Shown here: positions 1 to 9,125 of the stretch, in pieces
Layout of the letters: each line of letters opens with the position of its first letter
Numbering within the stretch: position 1 is the first letter of the stretch
Assembly: GCF_030814475.1 (NCBI RefSeq)
Contig: NZ_JAUSVF010000001.1
Coordinates: forward strand, 1,323,001 to 1,387,000
Length of the DNA: 64,000 bases
Reading direction: 5' to 3'
Origin: Pararhizobium capsulatum DSM 1112
GTDB taxonomy: Bacteria > Pseudomonadota > Alphaproteobacteria > Rhizobiales > Rhizobiaceae
Made by a program: the position numbers and the translations under genes
Notes under the pieces: model-generated
Told to the model about the DNA's origin: nothing
The model's database searches: none
The model's input: only the letters and a program-made list of their open reading frames with translations

Positions 1-203
1 AGCCCGGTCTCGAAGCCCGCATAGGCGATCGTGATGTCCTGCTGGGTTTCGCTGTTGAGGATATCCGGCAGAAATTCGGAAAAGACCTGCCCCAACTCCT
101 CGGCAAGCTTGCCGACGGTCACTTCGTCGCCAAGCGCGCCGGTCATGCGTGCCAGAAGCCGGCGGTCGAAGGAGTGGACGTTGCTTTTGACGCTTGTTGT
201 CAT
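1..203 (-). CDS. fliM: Flagellar motor switch protein FliM (N-terminal fragment, cut by window edge)
   Basis: Only the first 67 codons are inside the window. The reading frame starts with ATG (complement of 201-203), three bases after the motA stop, and reads MTTSVKSNVHSFDRRLLARM and onward without a stop to base 1. FliM forms the switch/C-ring with FliN and FliG and binds CheY-P. The identification rests mainly on position: in rhizobia motA is followed by fliM-fliN-fliG-flhB on the same strand. The fragment is too short to show the FliM core, so other switch proteins cannot be fully excluded. Confidence 0.72.
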   Translation of the reverse strand, partial: MTTSVKSNVHSFDRRLLARMTGALGDEVTVGKLAEELGQVFSEFLPDILNSETQQDITIAYAGFETG

Positions 204-206
204 CGG

Positions 207-1085
207 TTAGGCCGCCTTGCTTTCGCTGCCGCCACCGGGATTCATCATTTCCTGCTCGACGGCGTCGATCGAAGGACGCTCGTAAGCCGAGATGGTCTTG
301 CGGCCATATTCAAGAGCAACCTGCGGAACCGAACCGTTCATGTAGGCAAGAAGCGTCTGCTTGACGATGATGTAGAGACGGTTCTGCTTTTCGCGCACCG
401 ATTTGACGTTGGAGATGACTGGAGCTACCACGCAGTAAGACAGAAAGATGCCGAGCATGGTGCCGACGAGCGCGGCTGCGATCTTGCCGCCGAGAACTTC
501 CGGCGATTCGGAGATGGCGCCCATGGCCTTGATAACGCCGAGAACGGCCGCGACGATGCCGATGGCCGGGAAGGCGTCGCTCATGGTGGTGAGCGCGTTA
601 TAAACTTTCATCTTGTCATGGGTGATCGTGTTGATTTCCTCATCCATCAGCGCCTCGATTTCGTGGCTGCGGGCGTTGCCGATGATGATCAGGCGAACGT
701 AGTCGCAGATGAACGAGGTCAGTTCCTTGTTCTTCAGAACTGTCGGGGCCGATTGGAAGATCGAAGACTCTTCCGGATTGTCGATATGGGCTTCGATCTC
801 GTTGCGCGACTTGGTGCGCAGGTCGCGCATCAGGCTGTAGAGCACGCCCAGCGTATCGAGATAGTTGCGTTCCTTTGGAACCTTGTGCGCGAAGGCCTCA
901 CCCAGCGCCTTGCCGGTGTCCTTCAGCACTTTCATCGAGTTCGCCATGACGTAGCCGCCGAGGCCGGCGCCGCCGATGATGACGAGCTCGAACGGCTGGT
1001 TCAGAACCTCCATATGGCCGCCCATGGCGATGAAGCCGCCAAGAATACAGCCGATGGTCAAGACGAGACCGATGATGATGTTCAT
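207..1085 (-). CDS. motA: Flagellar motor stator protein MotA
   Basis: This 292-residue inner-membrane protein would form the proton-conducting stator with MotB (gene at 16252). The N-terminus [20 protein letters not shown] is the first membrane helix, with a second near residues 33-50. A long cytoplasmic loop (about 55-165) carries the charged residues that contact FliG, and two further helices lie at about 170-225, including the stretch [14 protein letters not shown]. Length matches rhizobial MotA. It reads away from the DUF1217 gene across a 207-base divergent gap and is followed by fliM after three bases, so it probably leads a motA-fliM-fliN operon. Confidence 0.96.
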   Translation of the reverse strand: MNIIIGLVLTIGCILGGFIAMGGHMEVLNQPFELVIIGGAGLGGYVMANSMKVLKDTGKALGEAFAHKVPKERNYLDTLGVLYSLMRDLRTKSRNEIEAHIDNPEESSIFQSAPTVLKNKELTSFICDYVRLIIIGNARSHEIEALMDEEINTITHDKMKVYNALTTMSDAFPAIGIVAAVLGVIKAMGAISESPEVLGGKIAAALVGTMLGIFLSYCVVAPVISNVKSVREKQNRLYIIVKQTLLAYMNGSVPQVALEYGRKTISAYERPSIDAVEQEMMNPGGGSESKAA

Positions 1086-1292
1086 TTCGATACCTGCCGG
1101 AATGATGGATTTTCGAGGTTATCGATAGGTCTTCAGCCTTGCGTGAGGCTGGCCCGGGAGGGCGAAAACGCCCGCTTCACCCGAACAGGTTCGCGCAAGC
1201 AAGTTCCTTCAGTTTCCGCCACAAGCGCCAAACCATGCGCGGCCTTGTGTGCCAACTGACTTGTGTGCCAACCGAAGAGCGGGATAACTGTC

Positions 1293-2072
1293 GTGACGAC
1301 CACCTACACCAGTTACAAGCTGATAACGACCAACATGTCCACGTCGCTGGACAGGGTGTCCAAGCAGCCGGACGTTGCCCGCGAGACCGAATATTACCTC
1401 GCCCATATCGGCAACATCAAATCCATCGACGAGTTCTTTGCCGACACGCGTCTTTATGATTATGCGATCAAGGCGCACGGTCTTGAAGACATGGGTTACG
1501 CCAAGGCGTTTATGCGCAAGGTGTTGACCGAAGGCGTCGATAGCGACGATGCCTTTGCCAAGCAGTTGACCGACAGTCGTTATACAGATCTCGTCGGATC
1601 CCTGAACTTTGCCCGCAACGGCGCTTCTGCGACATCCTTCGACAATGCCCAGAAGGGCGTTGCCGACAAGTATATGCGCCAGACGCTGGAGAAGGATGCC
1701 GGCGAGGAAAATGCCGGCGTCCGGCTTGCGCTTTATTTCGAGCGCATGGCGCCGACGATTACCAGCGGCTACAGCATCCTGGCCGATGACGCGCTGGCCC
1801 AGGTTGCGCGCACGCTGATGCAGGTGCCGGTCGAATTTGCCGCCTCCGATATCGATAAACAGGCCACCGCGGTCGAGAAAGCGATTGATCTTGAAGACCT
1901 GAAGGATCCGACGAAACTCACCAAGCTGATGGAGCGCTTCACCGCCCTGTGGGAACTGGACAATTCCACCGACAACTACGATCCGCTCGCCGTCTTCGGC
2001 TCTTCCAGCGGCTACGGTGTCTCCGCAGACCTCCTTCTTTCCATCAACACCCTGAAACTCGGAGGTCGCTGA
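1293..2072 (+). CDS. DUF1217-family protein of the flagellar cluster
   Basis: A 259-residue soluble protein without signal peptide or membrane helix. A GTG at 1293 (MTTTYTSYKLIT...) is preferred over the in-frame GTG at 1263 because the family begins with this Thr/Tyr-rich segment and a purine-rich GAGCGGG lies upstream. The sequence contains paired segments of the type 'VARETEYYLAHIGNIKSIDEFFAD...YDYAIKAHGLEDMGYAKAFM', typical of DUF1217 proteins between motA and flgF in rhizobia. The stop is one base from flgF, so it is translationally linked to rod genes. Its role is unknown; an export or assembly role is inference from context only. Confidence 0.8.
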   Translation: MTTTYTSYKLITTNMSTSLDRVSKQPDVARETEYYLAHIGNIKSIDEFFADTRLYDYAIKAHGLEDMGYAKAFMRKVLTEGVDSDDAFAKQLTDSRYTDLVGSLNFARNGASATSFDNAQKGVADKYMRQTLEKDAGEENAGVRLALYFERMAPTITSGYSILADDALAQVARTLMQVPVEFAASDIDKQATAVEKAIDLEDLKDPTKLTKLMERFTALWELDNSTDNYDPLAVFGSSSGYGVSADLLLSINTLKLGGR

Positions 2073-2073
2073 C

Positions 2074-2799
2074 ATGCAGACCGGACTTTACGTAGCCGTT
2101 TCCTCTCAGATGGCGCTTGAAAAGCGCATGAACACGCTGGCCGACAACGTCGCCAATGCCAACACCGTCGGCTTTCGTGCAACCGAAGTGAAGTTCAACC
2201 AGCTCATCGGTGATAACAAGCCGGCCAAGGTGGCGTTTGTCTCCAAGGGCGAGGAATTCATCAACACCAACAATGGTGGTTTGAATCAGACCGGCAATAC
2301 CCTCGATTTCGCCATCAAGGGCGAGGCCTGGTTCTCCATCGAAACCCCCGCTGGTCCGGCGCTGACACGCGACGGCCGGTTCACGCTCACCGAAGCGGGC
2401 GATCTCGTTACCCTCAGGGGCTATCCGGTCCTTGATGCCGGTGGTGCTGCAATTCAGATCGCCGATGGCAGTACACCCATCAAGGTCGGCGCCGATGGCT
2501 CCATCCATCAGAACGGCACCCAGGTTGCAGCACTTGGTCTTTATGAAGCGGATTTCTCGAACGGCTTTACGCGCACAGACAACAGCGCCGTCATTCCGAA
2601 CACGCAGCCGGAGCCCGTCGTCGATCGCTTCGATGTCGGCGTCATGCAGGGGTATGTCGAGGAATCGAACGTCAACCCCGTTCAGGAAATGTCGCAGCTT
2701 ATCATGGTTTCCCGCGCCTTCGAAAACATCACCGCGCTGATGCGTGACAGTGAAGGCTCGCTCGACGAAGCCATCAAGACGCTCGGCGGCGCGAAGTAA
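2074..2799 (+). CDS. flgF: Flagellar basal-body rod protein FlgF
   Basis: FlgF is a proximal rod subunit exported by the flagellar type III system. The 241 residues show the rod/hook N-terminal motif with the Asn-rich stretch TLADNVANANTVGFRATEVK (about 23-42), a central FlgE/F/G-type domain ('GEAWFSIETPAGPALTRDGRFTL', about 82-104) and the C-terminal helix 'SNVNPVQEMSQLIMVSRAFE'. This is slightly short for the family but complete. It sits between the DUF1217 gene and fliI, 48 bases before the fliI start. FlgG (6147) is the paralogue of the distal rod; FlgF is assigned from order and shorter length. Confidence 0.93.
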   Translation: MQTGLYVAVSSQMALEKRMNTLADNVANANTVGFRATEVKFNQLIGDNKPAKVAFVSKGEEFINTNNGGLNQTGNTLDFAIKGEAWFSIETPAGPALTRDGRFTLTEAGDLVTLRGYPVLDAGGAAIQIADGSTPIKVGADGSIHQNGTQVAALGLYEADFSNGFTRTDNSAVIPNTQPEPVVDRFDVGVMQGYVEESNVNPVQEMSQLIMVSRAFENITALMRDSEGSLDEAIKTLGGAK

Positions 2800-2847
2800 T
2801 TCACGCCAAAGAAGGCCAGATATTCCAAACCGCGACGACGAGGCTGC

Positions 2848-4248
2848 ATGCAAAGCGAAAAAATCAGGATCACGACGTCTTCGACTTCGCTTGCCGCGCT
2901 GTCAGGCCTTGCCGAACGCTACGCCAATCCCGAATTTTCAATCGCGCCCGGCGGCCATGTCCAGACGATTTCTGCCGGCCACTATACGGTCAGCGGCCTT
3001 TCGCGGCACGTCCGTCTTGGAGAATTCGTTGCCCACAAGAGCACGACCGGCATCCACCTGGGCGAAGTGGTCAAGGTTGAGCCCGATCTTGTCTATGTGT
3101 GCCCCATCGAGCCGGGTGACCCGATCGGCATCCATGACACGGTGATCCGCAAAGGCGCCTTTCGTATTGCGCCGACCGAATCCTGGTGCGGCCGCACCAT
3201 CAATTCGCTGTGCGAGCCGATCGATGGCGGCGGACCGTTGCTGCAGGGTGACAAGCGCCGCTCGATCTCCAACACGGCCCCGCCCTCGATGACCCGCAAG
3301 CGTGTCGAGCATGGTTTCAAGACCGGCGTGCGCGCCATCGATATCTTCTCGCCGCTCTGCCTTGGCCAGCGTCTCGGCGTCTTCGCCGGCTCTGGCGTCG
3401 GCAAGTCGACGCTGCTGTCGATGCTTGCCCGTGCCGATGCCTTCGACAAGGTGGTGATCGCGCTGGTCGGCGAACGTGGCCGTGAAGTGCGCGAATTCAT
3501 CGAAGACACGCTCGGCGAAAACCTGAAGAAATCCGTCGCCGTTGTCGCAACCAGCGACGAAAGCCCGATGTTGCGCAAGATGGCGCCTCTGACCGCCGTC
3601 ACCATTGCCGAGCACTACCGCGACAAGGGCGACAATGTGCTGCTCATCGTCGATAGCGTGACACGCTTTGCCCACGCGATCCGTGAAGTCGCTACCGCCT
3701 CCGGAGAGCCACCGATCGCCCGTGGCTATCCGGCCTCCGTCTTCACCGAGCTGCCGCGCCTTCTCGAGCGGGCCGGACCAGGGCCTGAAGGCACCGGCAC
3801 GATTACGGCGATCATCTCCATCCTCGTCGATGGCGACAACCACAACGACCCCATCGCCGACTCGACCCGCGGTATTCTCGACGGTCATATCGTCATGGAC
3901 CGAAGCCTGGCGGAGGAGGGGCGCTATCCTCCGATCAACCCGCTGGCCTCCGTGTCGCGTCTTGCGCGCAAGGCATGGACGCCGGATCAGGAAAAACTGG
4001 TCGGGCGGCTGAAATCGCTTATCCATCGCTTTGAGGAGACCCGCGACCTGCGCCTTATCGGCGGCTATCGCGCTGGCAGTGACCCCGATCTCGATATGGC
4101 GATCAAGCAGGTGCCGGTCATCTACGACATTCTGAAGCAGACGCCGGGAGAGCGCCCGGCTTTCGACGCGTTCACCGATCTTGCCAGTGCGCTGAAGGCC
4201 GCTGCCGGTATGGGTGGAGCGGGTGGTGCCGCGAGGGCAAGGGGATGA
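2848..4248 (+). CDS. fliI: Flagellum-specific ATPase FliI
   Basis: FliI is the hexameric ATPase of the flagellar type III export apparatus, related to the F1 beta subunit. The 466-residue product has the Walker A loop GVFAGSGVGKSTLLSML at about residues 177-193 and the Walker B stretch VLLIVDSVTRFA at about 264-275, with the family signatures VGERGREVREF and 'REVATASGEPPIARGYPASV'. The N-terminal beta-barrel region is present. Its last bases overlap the start of the following membrane-protein gene (ATGA), indicating coupling. A FliH-like partner is proposed at 15599 and a FliJ-like one at 30157, both far from fliI. Confidence 0.97.
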   Translation: MQSEKIRITTSSTSLAALSGLAERYANPEFSIAPGGHVQTISAGHYTVSGLSRHVRLGEFVAHKSTTGIHLGEVVKVEPDLVYVCPIEPGDPIGIHDTVIRKGAFRIAPTESWCGRTINSLCEPIDGGGPLLQGDKRRSISNTAPPSMTRKRVEHGFKTGVRAIDIFSPLCLGQRLGVFAGSGVGKSTLLSMLARADAFDKVVIALVGERGREVREFIEDTLGENLKKSVAVVATSDESPMLRKMAPLTAVTIAEHYRDKGDNVLLIVDSVTRFAHAIREVATASGEPPIARGYPASVFTELPRLLERAGPGPEGTGTITAIISILVDGDNHNDPIADSTRGILDGHIVMDRSLAEEGRYPPINPLASVSRLARKAWTPDQEKLVGRLKSLIHRFEETRDLRLIGGYRAGSDPDLDMAIKQVPVIYDILKQTPGERPAFDAFTDLASALKAAAGMGGAGGAARARG

Positions 4249-4796
4249 AGCAGCAAATGACCGACTACGATGCCGACGAAATCGTGCCGCAGCGCAAGCG
4301 CAAGGATCGTGTTCCCCTGATCGACAAGGCTCTGGGCGCTACCGGTATCGTGCTTGCAGGCCTTGCCACCTTCTTCCCGTGGTACGCTTTTCTCAATCAG
4401 GAAAAATTTTCTCTGCCGACGCTTTGGCAGGGTAGTTCCAAGGAAATTCCGGGACATACCGGACAGCCCGGTCTTGCCGCGTCGCCGCTTGCGATGACCG
4501 ACCCGCAGACACGCGCCGCAGTCGACCAGCTGGTGACCGCGACGGTCCCGGCCACAGGTGAAGATCTGCAGCCGGCGACCTCTCAGGATGGTCCCGGCCA
4601 GCCGTTCCCGGCCGCTTCCGGCTTCCGCTTGATGCATGTTGCCAATGGCCGTGCGCTCGTCGAGGACAAGAACGGCCTCTATATCGTCAATGTCGGCGGT
4701 GTGCTGCCCGACAACAGCCGCCTCTCCACCCTGGAGCAGCGCGACGGTCGCTGGGTGATGATCACCTCCAAGGGTGACCTTATCCAGGCCGATTGA
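4245..4796 (+). CDS. Putative flagellar-cluster membrane protein of unknown function
   Basis: A 183-residue protein starts on the ATGA that ends fliI. The N-terminus is strongly charged (about 1-25, acidic then Arg/Lys-rich), followed by one hydrophobic helix (about 28-50, LGATGIVLAGLATFFPWYAF). The remainder is probably periplasmic: a Pro/Gln/Thr-rich linker and a C-terminal beta-rich segment (about 123-180, 'FRLMHVANGRALVEDKNGLYIV...LSTLEQRDGRWVMITSKGDLI'). Homologous genes at this position in rhizobia are annotated only as flagellar hypothetical proteins. The place after fliI is where fliJ lies in enterics, but topology argues against FliJ. Function unknown. Confidence 0.8.
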   Translation: MKQQMTDYDADEIVPQRKRKDRVPLIDKALGATGIVLAGLATFFPWYAFLNQEKFSLPTLWQGSSKEIPGHTGQPGLAASPLAMTDPQTRAAVDQLVTATVPATGEDLQPATSQDGPGQPFPAASGFRLMHVANGRALVEDKNGLYIVNVGGVLPDNSRLSTLEQRDGRWVMITSKGDLIQAD

Positions 4797-4993
4797 GCGC
4801 GGTTCATCGCGCCAGCAATTCTCCTGAATTCCGACATGGAGCCGGCACGCGCAAACGCAGTGGCCGGACCACCGCGTTGCGCGGTTGCATCGCTTTCCAC
4901 CCGGATTTCAGGGCTTGCGGCGGGAATGCACCGTTCGCAACAGTCTGACGCAAGATTGCCGTCATAGGTTCCAGGCAACAAGCATGGAGTCGC

Positions 4994-5377
4994 ATGATGC
5001 AACCTATACAGCTCTTCGATCTCGCGTCGCGGCAGGCGCAATGGCTGGCAGTTCGCCAGAACGTCGTCGCGGGCAATATTGCAAACGTCAACACCCCTCA
5101 CTACGCGTCAAAGGATATCAAATCCTTTGAAAGTACGCTGCAGACGACCGGCATCCAGATGGCGGCGACCCAGCGCGGGCACTTCACCGAAAGCCCTGAA
5201 GCGGCCCAGGTGACCGAGACCAGCATGCTCGAAGACACACAGGTCGAGCAGTCCGGCAACAGTGTCGAGCTGGAAAAGGAAATGATGAAAACCGGTGAAA
5301 TCAAGCGCGACTACGAGCTCAACACCGGGCTCGTAAAGGCGTTTCATCGAATGATGCTCATGACGGTACGGAAATAG
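4994..5377 (+). CDS. flgB: Flagellar basal-body rod protein FlgB
   Basis: FlgB is the rod subunit nearest the export gate. The 127-residue product has the rod-protein N-terminal motif '[26 protein letters not shown]' (about 9-34) and the C-terminal amphipathic segment '[23 protein letters not shown]' (about 87-109). Both length and motifs are standard. It opens a compact run flgB-flgC-fliE-flgG after a 197-base non-coding gap, so a promoter for this run probably lies between 4797 and 4993, although no clear box was recognised there. Confidence 0.95.
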   Translation: MMQPIQLFDLASRQAQWLAVRQNVVAGNIANVNTPHYASKDIKSFESTLQTTGIQMAATQRGHFTESPEAAQVTETSMLEDTQVEQSGNSVELEKEMMKTGEIKRDYELNTGLVKAFHRMMLMTVRK

Positions 5378-5382
5378 AGACC

Positions 5383-5802
5383 ATGGATCCTCTCGTCGCC
5401 TCCCTCAAGGTTTCGGCCTCCGGCCTCGAAGCAGAATCGACCCGCCTGCGGATCGTTTCGGAGAATATTGCCAACGCGCGTTCCACCGGCGATGCGCCCG
5501 GTACAGACCCCTATCGCCGCAAGACCGTCAGCTTCACGGCCGAAGTCGATCGGATGAGTGGTGCCTCCAGTGTTGCCATCGATCGGCTTGGCACGGACGA
5601 TTCCGATTTCTCGGTCGAATTCGATCCGGGCAATCCGGCCGCCGACGGAAAGGGCATGGTGAAATTGCCGAACGTCAACGTCCTCGTCGAAATGGCCGAC
5701 ATGCGCGAAGCCAATCGTTCGTACGAGGCCAATCTGCAGACCACGCGCCAGGCGCGCGACCTGATTTCCGCGACAATCGACCTTCTGAGGGCTTCGCAAT
5801 AA
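5383..5802 (+). CDS. flgC: Flagellar basal-body rod protein FlgC
   Basis: FlgC is a proximal rod subunit. The 139-residue product shows the family start '[30 protein letters not shown]', the '[10 protein letters not shown]' motif (about 44-53) and the C-terminal '[25 protein letters not shown]' helix. It follows flgB by five bases and its stop overlaps the fliE start by one base, as expected for equimolar rod components. Confidence 0.95.
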   Translation: MDPLVASLKVSASGLEAESTRLRIVSENIANARSTGDAPGTDPYRRKTVSFTAEVDRMSGASSVAIDRLGTDDSDFSVEFDPGNPAADGKGMVKLPNVNVLVEMADMREANRSYEANLQTTRQARDLISATIDLLRASQ

Positions 5803-6134
5803 TGATCGACGCAATCAAGACCATCAGCTCGGCAATATCAGCCGTCAAGGACCTCACCTCGACCTCTGAAACGTCGGCATCGCAAAGCGTTCTTGGGACC
5901 CAGGGCACCGGCACCAGCCAGAGCTTCGCCTCCGTCATGTCCAGCATGGCATCCGATATGGTGACCAACCTCAAGTCGTCGGAAGTCGCCTCCATCCAGG
6001 GCATTCGCGGCCAGGCAAACACTCGCGAAGTCATCGATGCCGTGATGAACGCAGAACAGTCGCTGCAGACCGCCATTGCCATCCGGGACAAGGTGGTCAC
6101 CGCCTATCTCGAAATCGCACGCATGCCGATCTAA
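5802..6134 (+). CDS. fliE: Flagellar hook-basal body complex protein FliE
   Basis: FliE joins the MS ring to the proximal rod. The 110-residue product has a Ser/Thr-rich N-terminus and the conserved C-terminal half '[37 protein letters not shown]', which matches the FliE signature (V..AE..LQ...AIRDKVV.AY.EI..M.I). Position between flgC and flgG is the usual one in alphaproteobacteria. The start ATG overlaps the flgC stop. Confidence 0.94.
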   Translation: MIDAIKTISSAISAVKDLTSTSETSASQSVLGTQGTGTSQSFASVMSSMASDMVTNLKSSEVASIQGIRGQANTREVIDAVMNAEQSLQTAIAIRDKVVTAYLEIARMPI

Positions 6135-6146
6135 AGGATAAAATCC

Positions 6147-6935
6147 ATGAAGGCTCTTGCCATTGCCGCAACCGGCATGAACGCTCAGCAGCTCAATCTC
6201 GAAGTCATCGCGAACAATATCGCGAACATCAATACGACAGGCTACAAGCGTGCCCGTGCCGAGTTTTCGGATCTGCTCTACCAGACCGAACGCGCCCAGG
6301 GTGTACCCAACCGGGCCAACCAGGCCATCATACCGGAAGGTGCCATGGTCGGTCTTGGCGTCCAGACCTCGGCCGTGCGCAACCTGCATATCCAGGGCAG
6401 CCTTGTCAGCACCGGCAACGACCTCGATCTTGCGCTCGTCGGGCGCGGCTGGTTCCAGATCGAAATGCCGGATGGCGAGACTGCCTATACGCGCGCCGGT
6501 GCCTTCAACACCAATGCCGATGGCCAGCTCGTGACCATCGACGGCTACACCGTCGTTCCGGGCGTCACCGTGCCGCAGAATACGAGCGAGATCACGGTCA
6601 GCGCCTCCGGCCAGGTTCTTGCCCGCATCGGTAACGACACTATTCCGCAGCAAATCGGCCAGCTGACGATCGCAAACTTCGTCAACGAAGCCGGTCTTGA
6701 GCCTCAGGGCGACAATCTCTTCAGGGAGACCCCGGCTTCGGGCGATCCCGTGATTGGCACACCCGGCGATCCTGGCTTTGCCCAGATCAAGCAGAAGTAC
6801 CTCGAAGCGTCCAACGTCGATCCGGTCAAGGAAATCACCGACCTGATCTCGGCCCAGCGCGCCTACGAAATGAACTCGAAGATCATCCAGGCAGCCGACG
6901 AAATGGCCGCCACGGTCAGCAAGAATCTCCGGTAA
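6147..6935 (+). CDS. flgG: Flagellar basal-body distal rod protein FlgG
   Basis: The 262 residues match the canonical FlgG length. Visible signatures are the N-terminal '[38 protein letters not shown]', the central '[29 protein letters not shown]' domain and the C-terminal '[37 protein letters not shown]'. It is the distal rod, assembled before the P and L rings encoded just downstream (flgA-flgI and flgH). Followed by flgA after 17 bases. Confidence 0.97.
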   Translation: MKALAIAATGMNAQQLNLEVIANNIANINTTGYKRARAEFSDLLYQTERAQGVPNRANQAIIPEGAMVGLGVQTSAVRNLHIQGSLVSTGNDLDLALVGRGWFQIEMPDGETAYTRAGAFNTNADGQLVTIDGYTVVPGVTVPQNTSEITVSASGQVLARIGNDTIPQQIGQLTIANFVNEAGLEPQGDNLFRETPASGDPVIGTPGDPGFAQIKQKYLEASNVDPVKEITDLISAQRAYEMNSKIIQAADEMAATVSKNLR

Positions 6936-6952
6936 GAGAAGGAAAGGCAGAC

Positions 6953-7474
6953 ATGACGTTTCGCCGGCTAGATCAAGAGTCGAATGTGCCGGTCGCCGTG
7001 GCTCACAGGGCTTCGCGCCTCCGCCGGCTGTCTGTTGCCGTCGCGTTCTGCGGCGCGTTTCTGCCCTGCGGCTTGGCCCTGGCGGAAAATCCAATGGCGG
7101 TCATTCCGAAAGAAACGATTTATCCCGGCCAAGTCATCAATGCGAGCAGCCTGGAGACGGTGGAAGTCACCAACCCGAACCTCACGGGTGATTATGCCCA
7201 TTCCGTCCAGGACGTGGTCGGCAAGATCACCAATCGCACGCTTCTCGCCGGTCGGGTCATTATCGTGTCTGCTCTGCGCGACCCCTATGTGGTCGAACGC
7301 GGCAAGGCCGTCCGTATCGTCTATTCCAACGGCCCGCTGACGATTACGGCGGGCGGCGCCCCGTTGGAGAACGCCGCCATCGGTGACCTGATCCGGGTCC
7401 GCAACACCGACAGCGGCATCATCGTCCAGGGGACCGTCATGCAGGATGGCACAATCCAGGTGGTGGCAAAATGA
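6953..7474 (+). CDS. flgA: Flagellar P-ring assembly chaperone FlgA
   Basis: FlgA is a periplasmic chaperone for FlgI polymerisation. The 173-residue product has an Arg-rich N-terminus followed by a signal sequence ending near residue 45 (AFCGAFLPCGLALAENP), then an SAF-like segment 'MAVIPKETIYPGQVINASSLETVEV' and the C-terminal 'VERGKAVRIVYSNGPLTITAGGAPLENAAIGDLIRVRNTDSG'. The leader is long; a start at a later codon is possible. The stop overlaps the flgI start by four bases (ATGA), which fits co-translation with its substrate. Confidence 0.94.
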   Translation: MTFRRLDQESNVPVAVAHRASRLRRLSVAVAFCGAFLPCGLALAENPMAVIPKETIYPGQVINASSLETVEVTNPNLTGDYAHSVQDVVGKITNRTLLAGRVIIVSALRDPYVVERGKAVRIVYSNGPLTITAGGAPLENAAIGDLIRVRNTDSGIIVQGTVMQDGTIQVVAK

Positions 7475-8586
7475 GAACTTTTCTTGGCAAATGGCTGGTC
7501 GCACTGGCCGCCGTCTGCTCAATCGCGGTTACGCCGGTTGAAGCCGCCTCGCGCATCAAGGACGTCGCCTCACTGCAATCCGGCCGCGAAAACCAGCTGA
7601 TCGGCTATGGTCTGGTCGTCGGCCTCCAGGGAACCGGCGACAGCCTTCGGTCTTCGCCTTTCACCGAGCAATCGCTGCGCGCCATGCTGCAGAACCTGGG
7701 CATCTCGACCCAGGGCGGTGATTCTCGTTCGAAGAATATCGCGGCCGTACTCGTGACGGCCAACTTGCCGGCTTTCGCAAGCCCCGGCAGCCGCATGGAT
7801 GTGACCGTCGGGTCGCTTGGCGATGCGACCTCTCTGCGCGGCGGTACGCTGGTCATGACTTCGCTTTCGGGCGCTGATGGCCAGATCTACGCTGTAGCGC
7901 AGGGCTCCGTCGTCGTAACCGGCTTCAATGCCCAAGGCAGTGCTGCCACCCTGAACCAGGGCATCACGACGGCCGGTCGCGTTCCAAACGGCGCCATTAT
8001 CGAGCGTGAACTGCCTTCCAAGTTCAAGGATGGCTTCAACCTCGTGATGCAGCTTCGCAACCCCGACTTTTCGACGGCGGTGGGCATGGCTGAGGCGATC
8101 AACCGCTATTCGAAGGAACAGTTCGGTGGCCGTATCGCCGAAGCGCGCGACAGCCAGACCGTGGTGATCGACAAGCCGAAGATGGCTGATCTTTCGCGTC
8201 TCATGGCCGACATCGAAAATCTTGTCATCGAGACAGACGTTCCGGCCCGTGTCGTCGTCAACGAACGAACCGGTACGATCGTCATCGGTCAGGATGTGCG
8301 CATTTCCCAGGTTGCAGTCAGCTACGGCACCTTGACCGTGCAGGTTACGGAAACGCCGACCGTCGTGCAGCCGGAACCGTTCTCACGCGGCCAAACAGCC
8401 GTTGAGCCGAATACCACCATCCAGGCATCCCAGGACGGTGGCACTGTCGCGATCCTGAACGGTTCCAACCTTCGCACGCTCGTTGCCGGTCTCAACAGCA
8501 TCGGGGTGAAACCGGACGGTATCATTTCCATTCTTCAAGGCATCAAGACTGCGGGTGCCCTACAGGCGGAGCTCGTGTTGCAATGA
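7471..8586 (+). CDS. flgI: Flagellar P-ring protein FlgI
   Basis: The 371-residue product is the standard FlgI length. A Sec signal peptide (about 1-25, ending AVTPVEA) precedes the mature start SRIKDVASLQSGRENQLIGY, which is diagnostic for FlgI with the following 'GLVVGLQGTGDS'. The C-terminus 'LVAGLNSIGVKPDGIISILQGIKTAGALQAELVLQ' is the FlgI signature for the periplasmic ring around the rod. It shares four-base overlaps with flgA upstream and motE downstream. Confidence 0.97.
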   Translation: MRTFLGKWLVALAAVCSIAVTPVEAASRIKDVASLQSGRENQLIGYGLVVGLQGTGDSLRSSPFTEQSLRAMLQNLGISTQGGDSRSKNIAAVLVTANLPAFASPGSRMDVTVGSLGDATSLRGGTLVMTSLSGADGQIYAVAQGSVVVTGFNAQGSAATLNQGITTAGRVPNGAIIERELPSKFKDGFNLVMQLRNPDFSTAVGMAEAINRYSKEQFGGRIAEARDSQTVVIDKPKMADLSRLMADIENLVIETDVPARVVVNERTGTIVIGQDVRISQVAVSYGTLTVQVTETPTVVQPEPFSRGQTAVEPNTTIQASQDGGTVAILNGSNLRTLVAGLNSIGVKPDGIISILQGIKTAGALQAELVLQ

Positions 8587-9125
8587 TTGCACATCTTTTC
8601 TCGACATCTGCAGGCCGTGGCCGTCGTTTCTCCATCCTTGCCGCCGGTTGCTTGATGCTCGCCATTCCAGGCGCATTCGCTCAGGAAGTCGCCGCACCCG
8701 CCGCAGGCGTGCCGGCCAATGGTGATGAGATCCAGCAGTTCTGCACCAACATCGCCGATGCCGCCCGCGACCAGCGTTACGTGCTTCAAAAGCAGAACCT
8801 GGAAGAGCTGCAGGCCAAGGTCGACGAACGTATCGCCACGCTCGAAAAGCGCCGCACGGAATATCAGGACTGGCTGAAACGCCGGGATGATTTCCTCAAG
8901 GAAGCGGAACTTGGTCTCACCGACATCTATAAGAACATGAAGCCGGATGCCGCCGCCGGCCAGCTCGAGCTGATCAATCCTGCGGTTGCCGCTGCGATCG
9001 TCATGCGGCTGCCGCCCCGCCTGTCCAGTCTGATCCTCAGCGAGATGACCAGCGAAAAGGCCGCGGTGCTTGCCAATATCATTTCCAGCGCAAGCAACCC
9101 GAACACTTCCAAGGAGCCGTCATGA
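8583..9125 (+). CDS. motE: MotE, periplasmic chaperone for MotC (MgtE N-domain-like)
   Basis: The 180-residue product has a signal peptide (about 1-34, ending PGAFAQ) and a central coiled coil (about 60-105, 'QKQNLEELQAKVDERIATLEKRRTEYQDWLKRRDD'). The C-terminal MgtE N-domain-like repeat is 'IYKNMKPDAAAGQLELINPAVAAAIVMRLPPRLSSLILSEMTSEKAAVL'. In Sinorhizobium meliloti this gene, in the same position between flgI and flgH, encodes MotE, which stabilises periplasmic MotC. It is an alphaproteobacterial-specific motility factor; the motC partner is at 17477. Confidence 0.88.
   Translation: MIAHLFSTSAGRGRRFSILAAGCLMLAIPGAFAQEVAAPAAGVPANGDEIQQFCTNIADAARDQRYVLQKQNLEELQAKVDERIATLEKRRTEYQDWLKRRDDFLKEAELGLTDIYKNMKPDAAAGQLELINPAVAAAIVMRLPPRLSSLILSEMTSEKAAVLANIISSASNPNTSKEPS

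Noticed and set aside
174..1259. 361-residue plus-strand frame opposite motA
   Set aside because: It is antisense to motA, low in known motifs, rich in Arg/Asp/His as expected from reverse reading of GC-rich codons.
5838..7094. 418-residue minus-strand frame opposite fliE/flgG
   Set aside because: Antisense to a complete rod-gene run with strong family matches.
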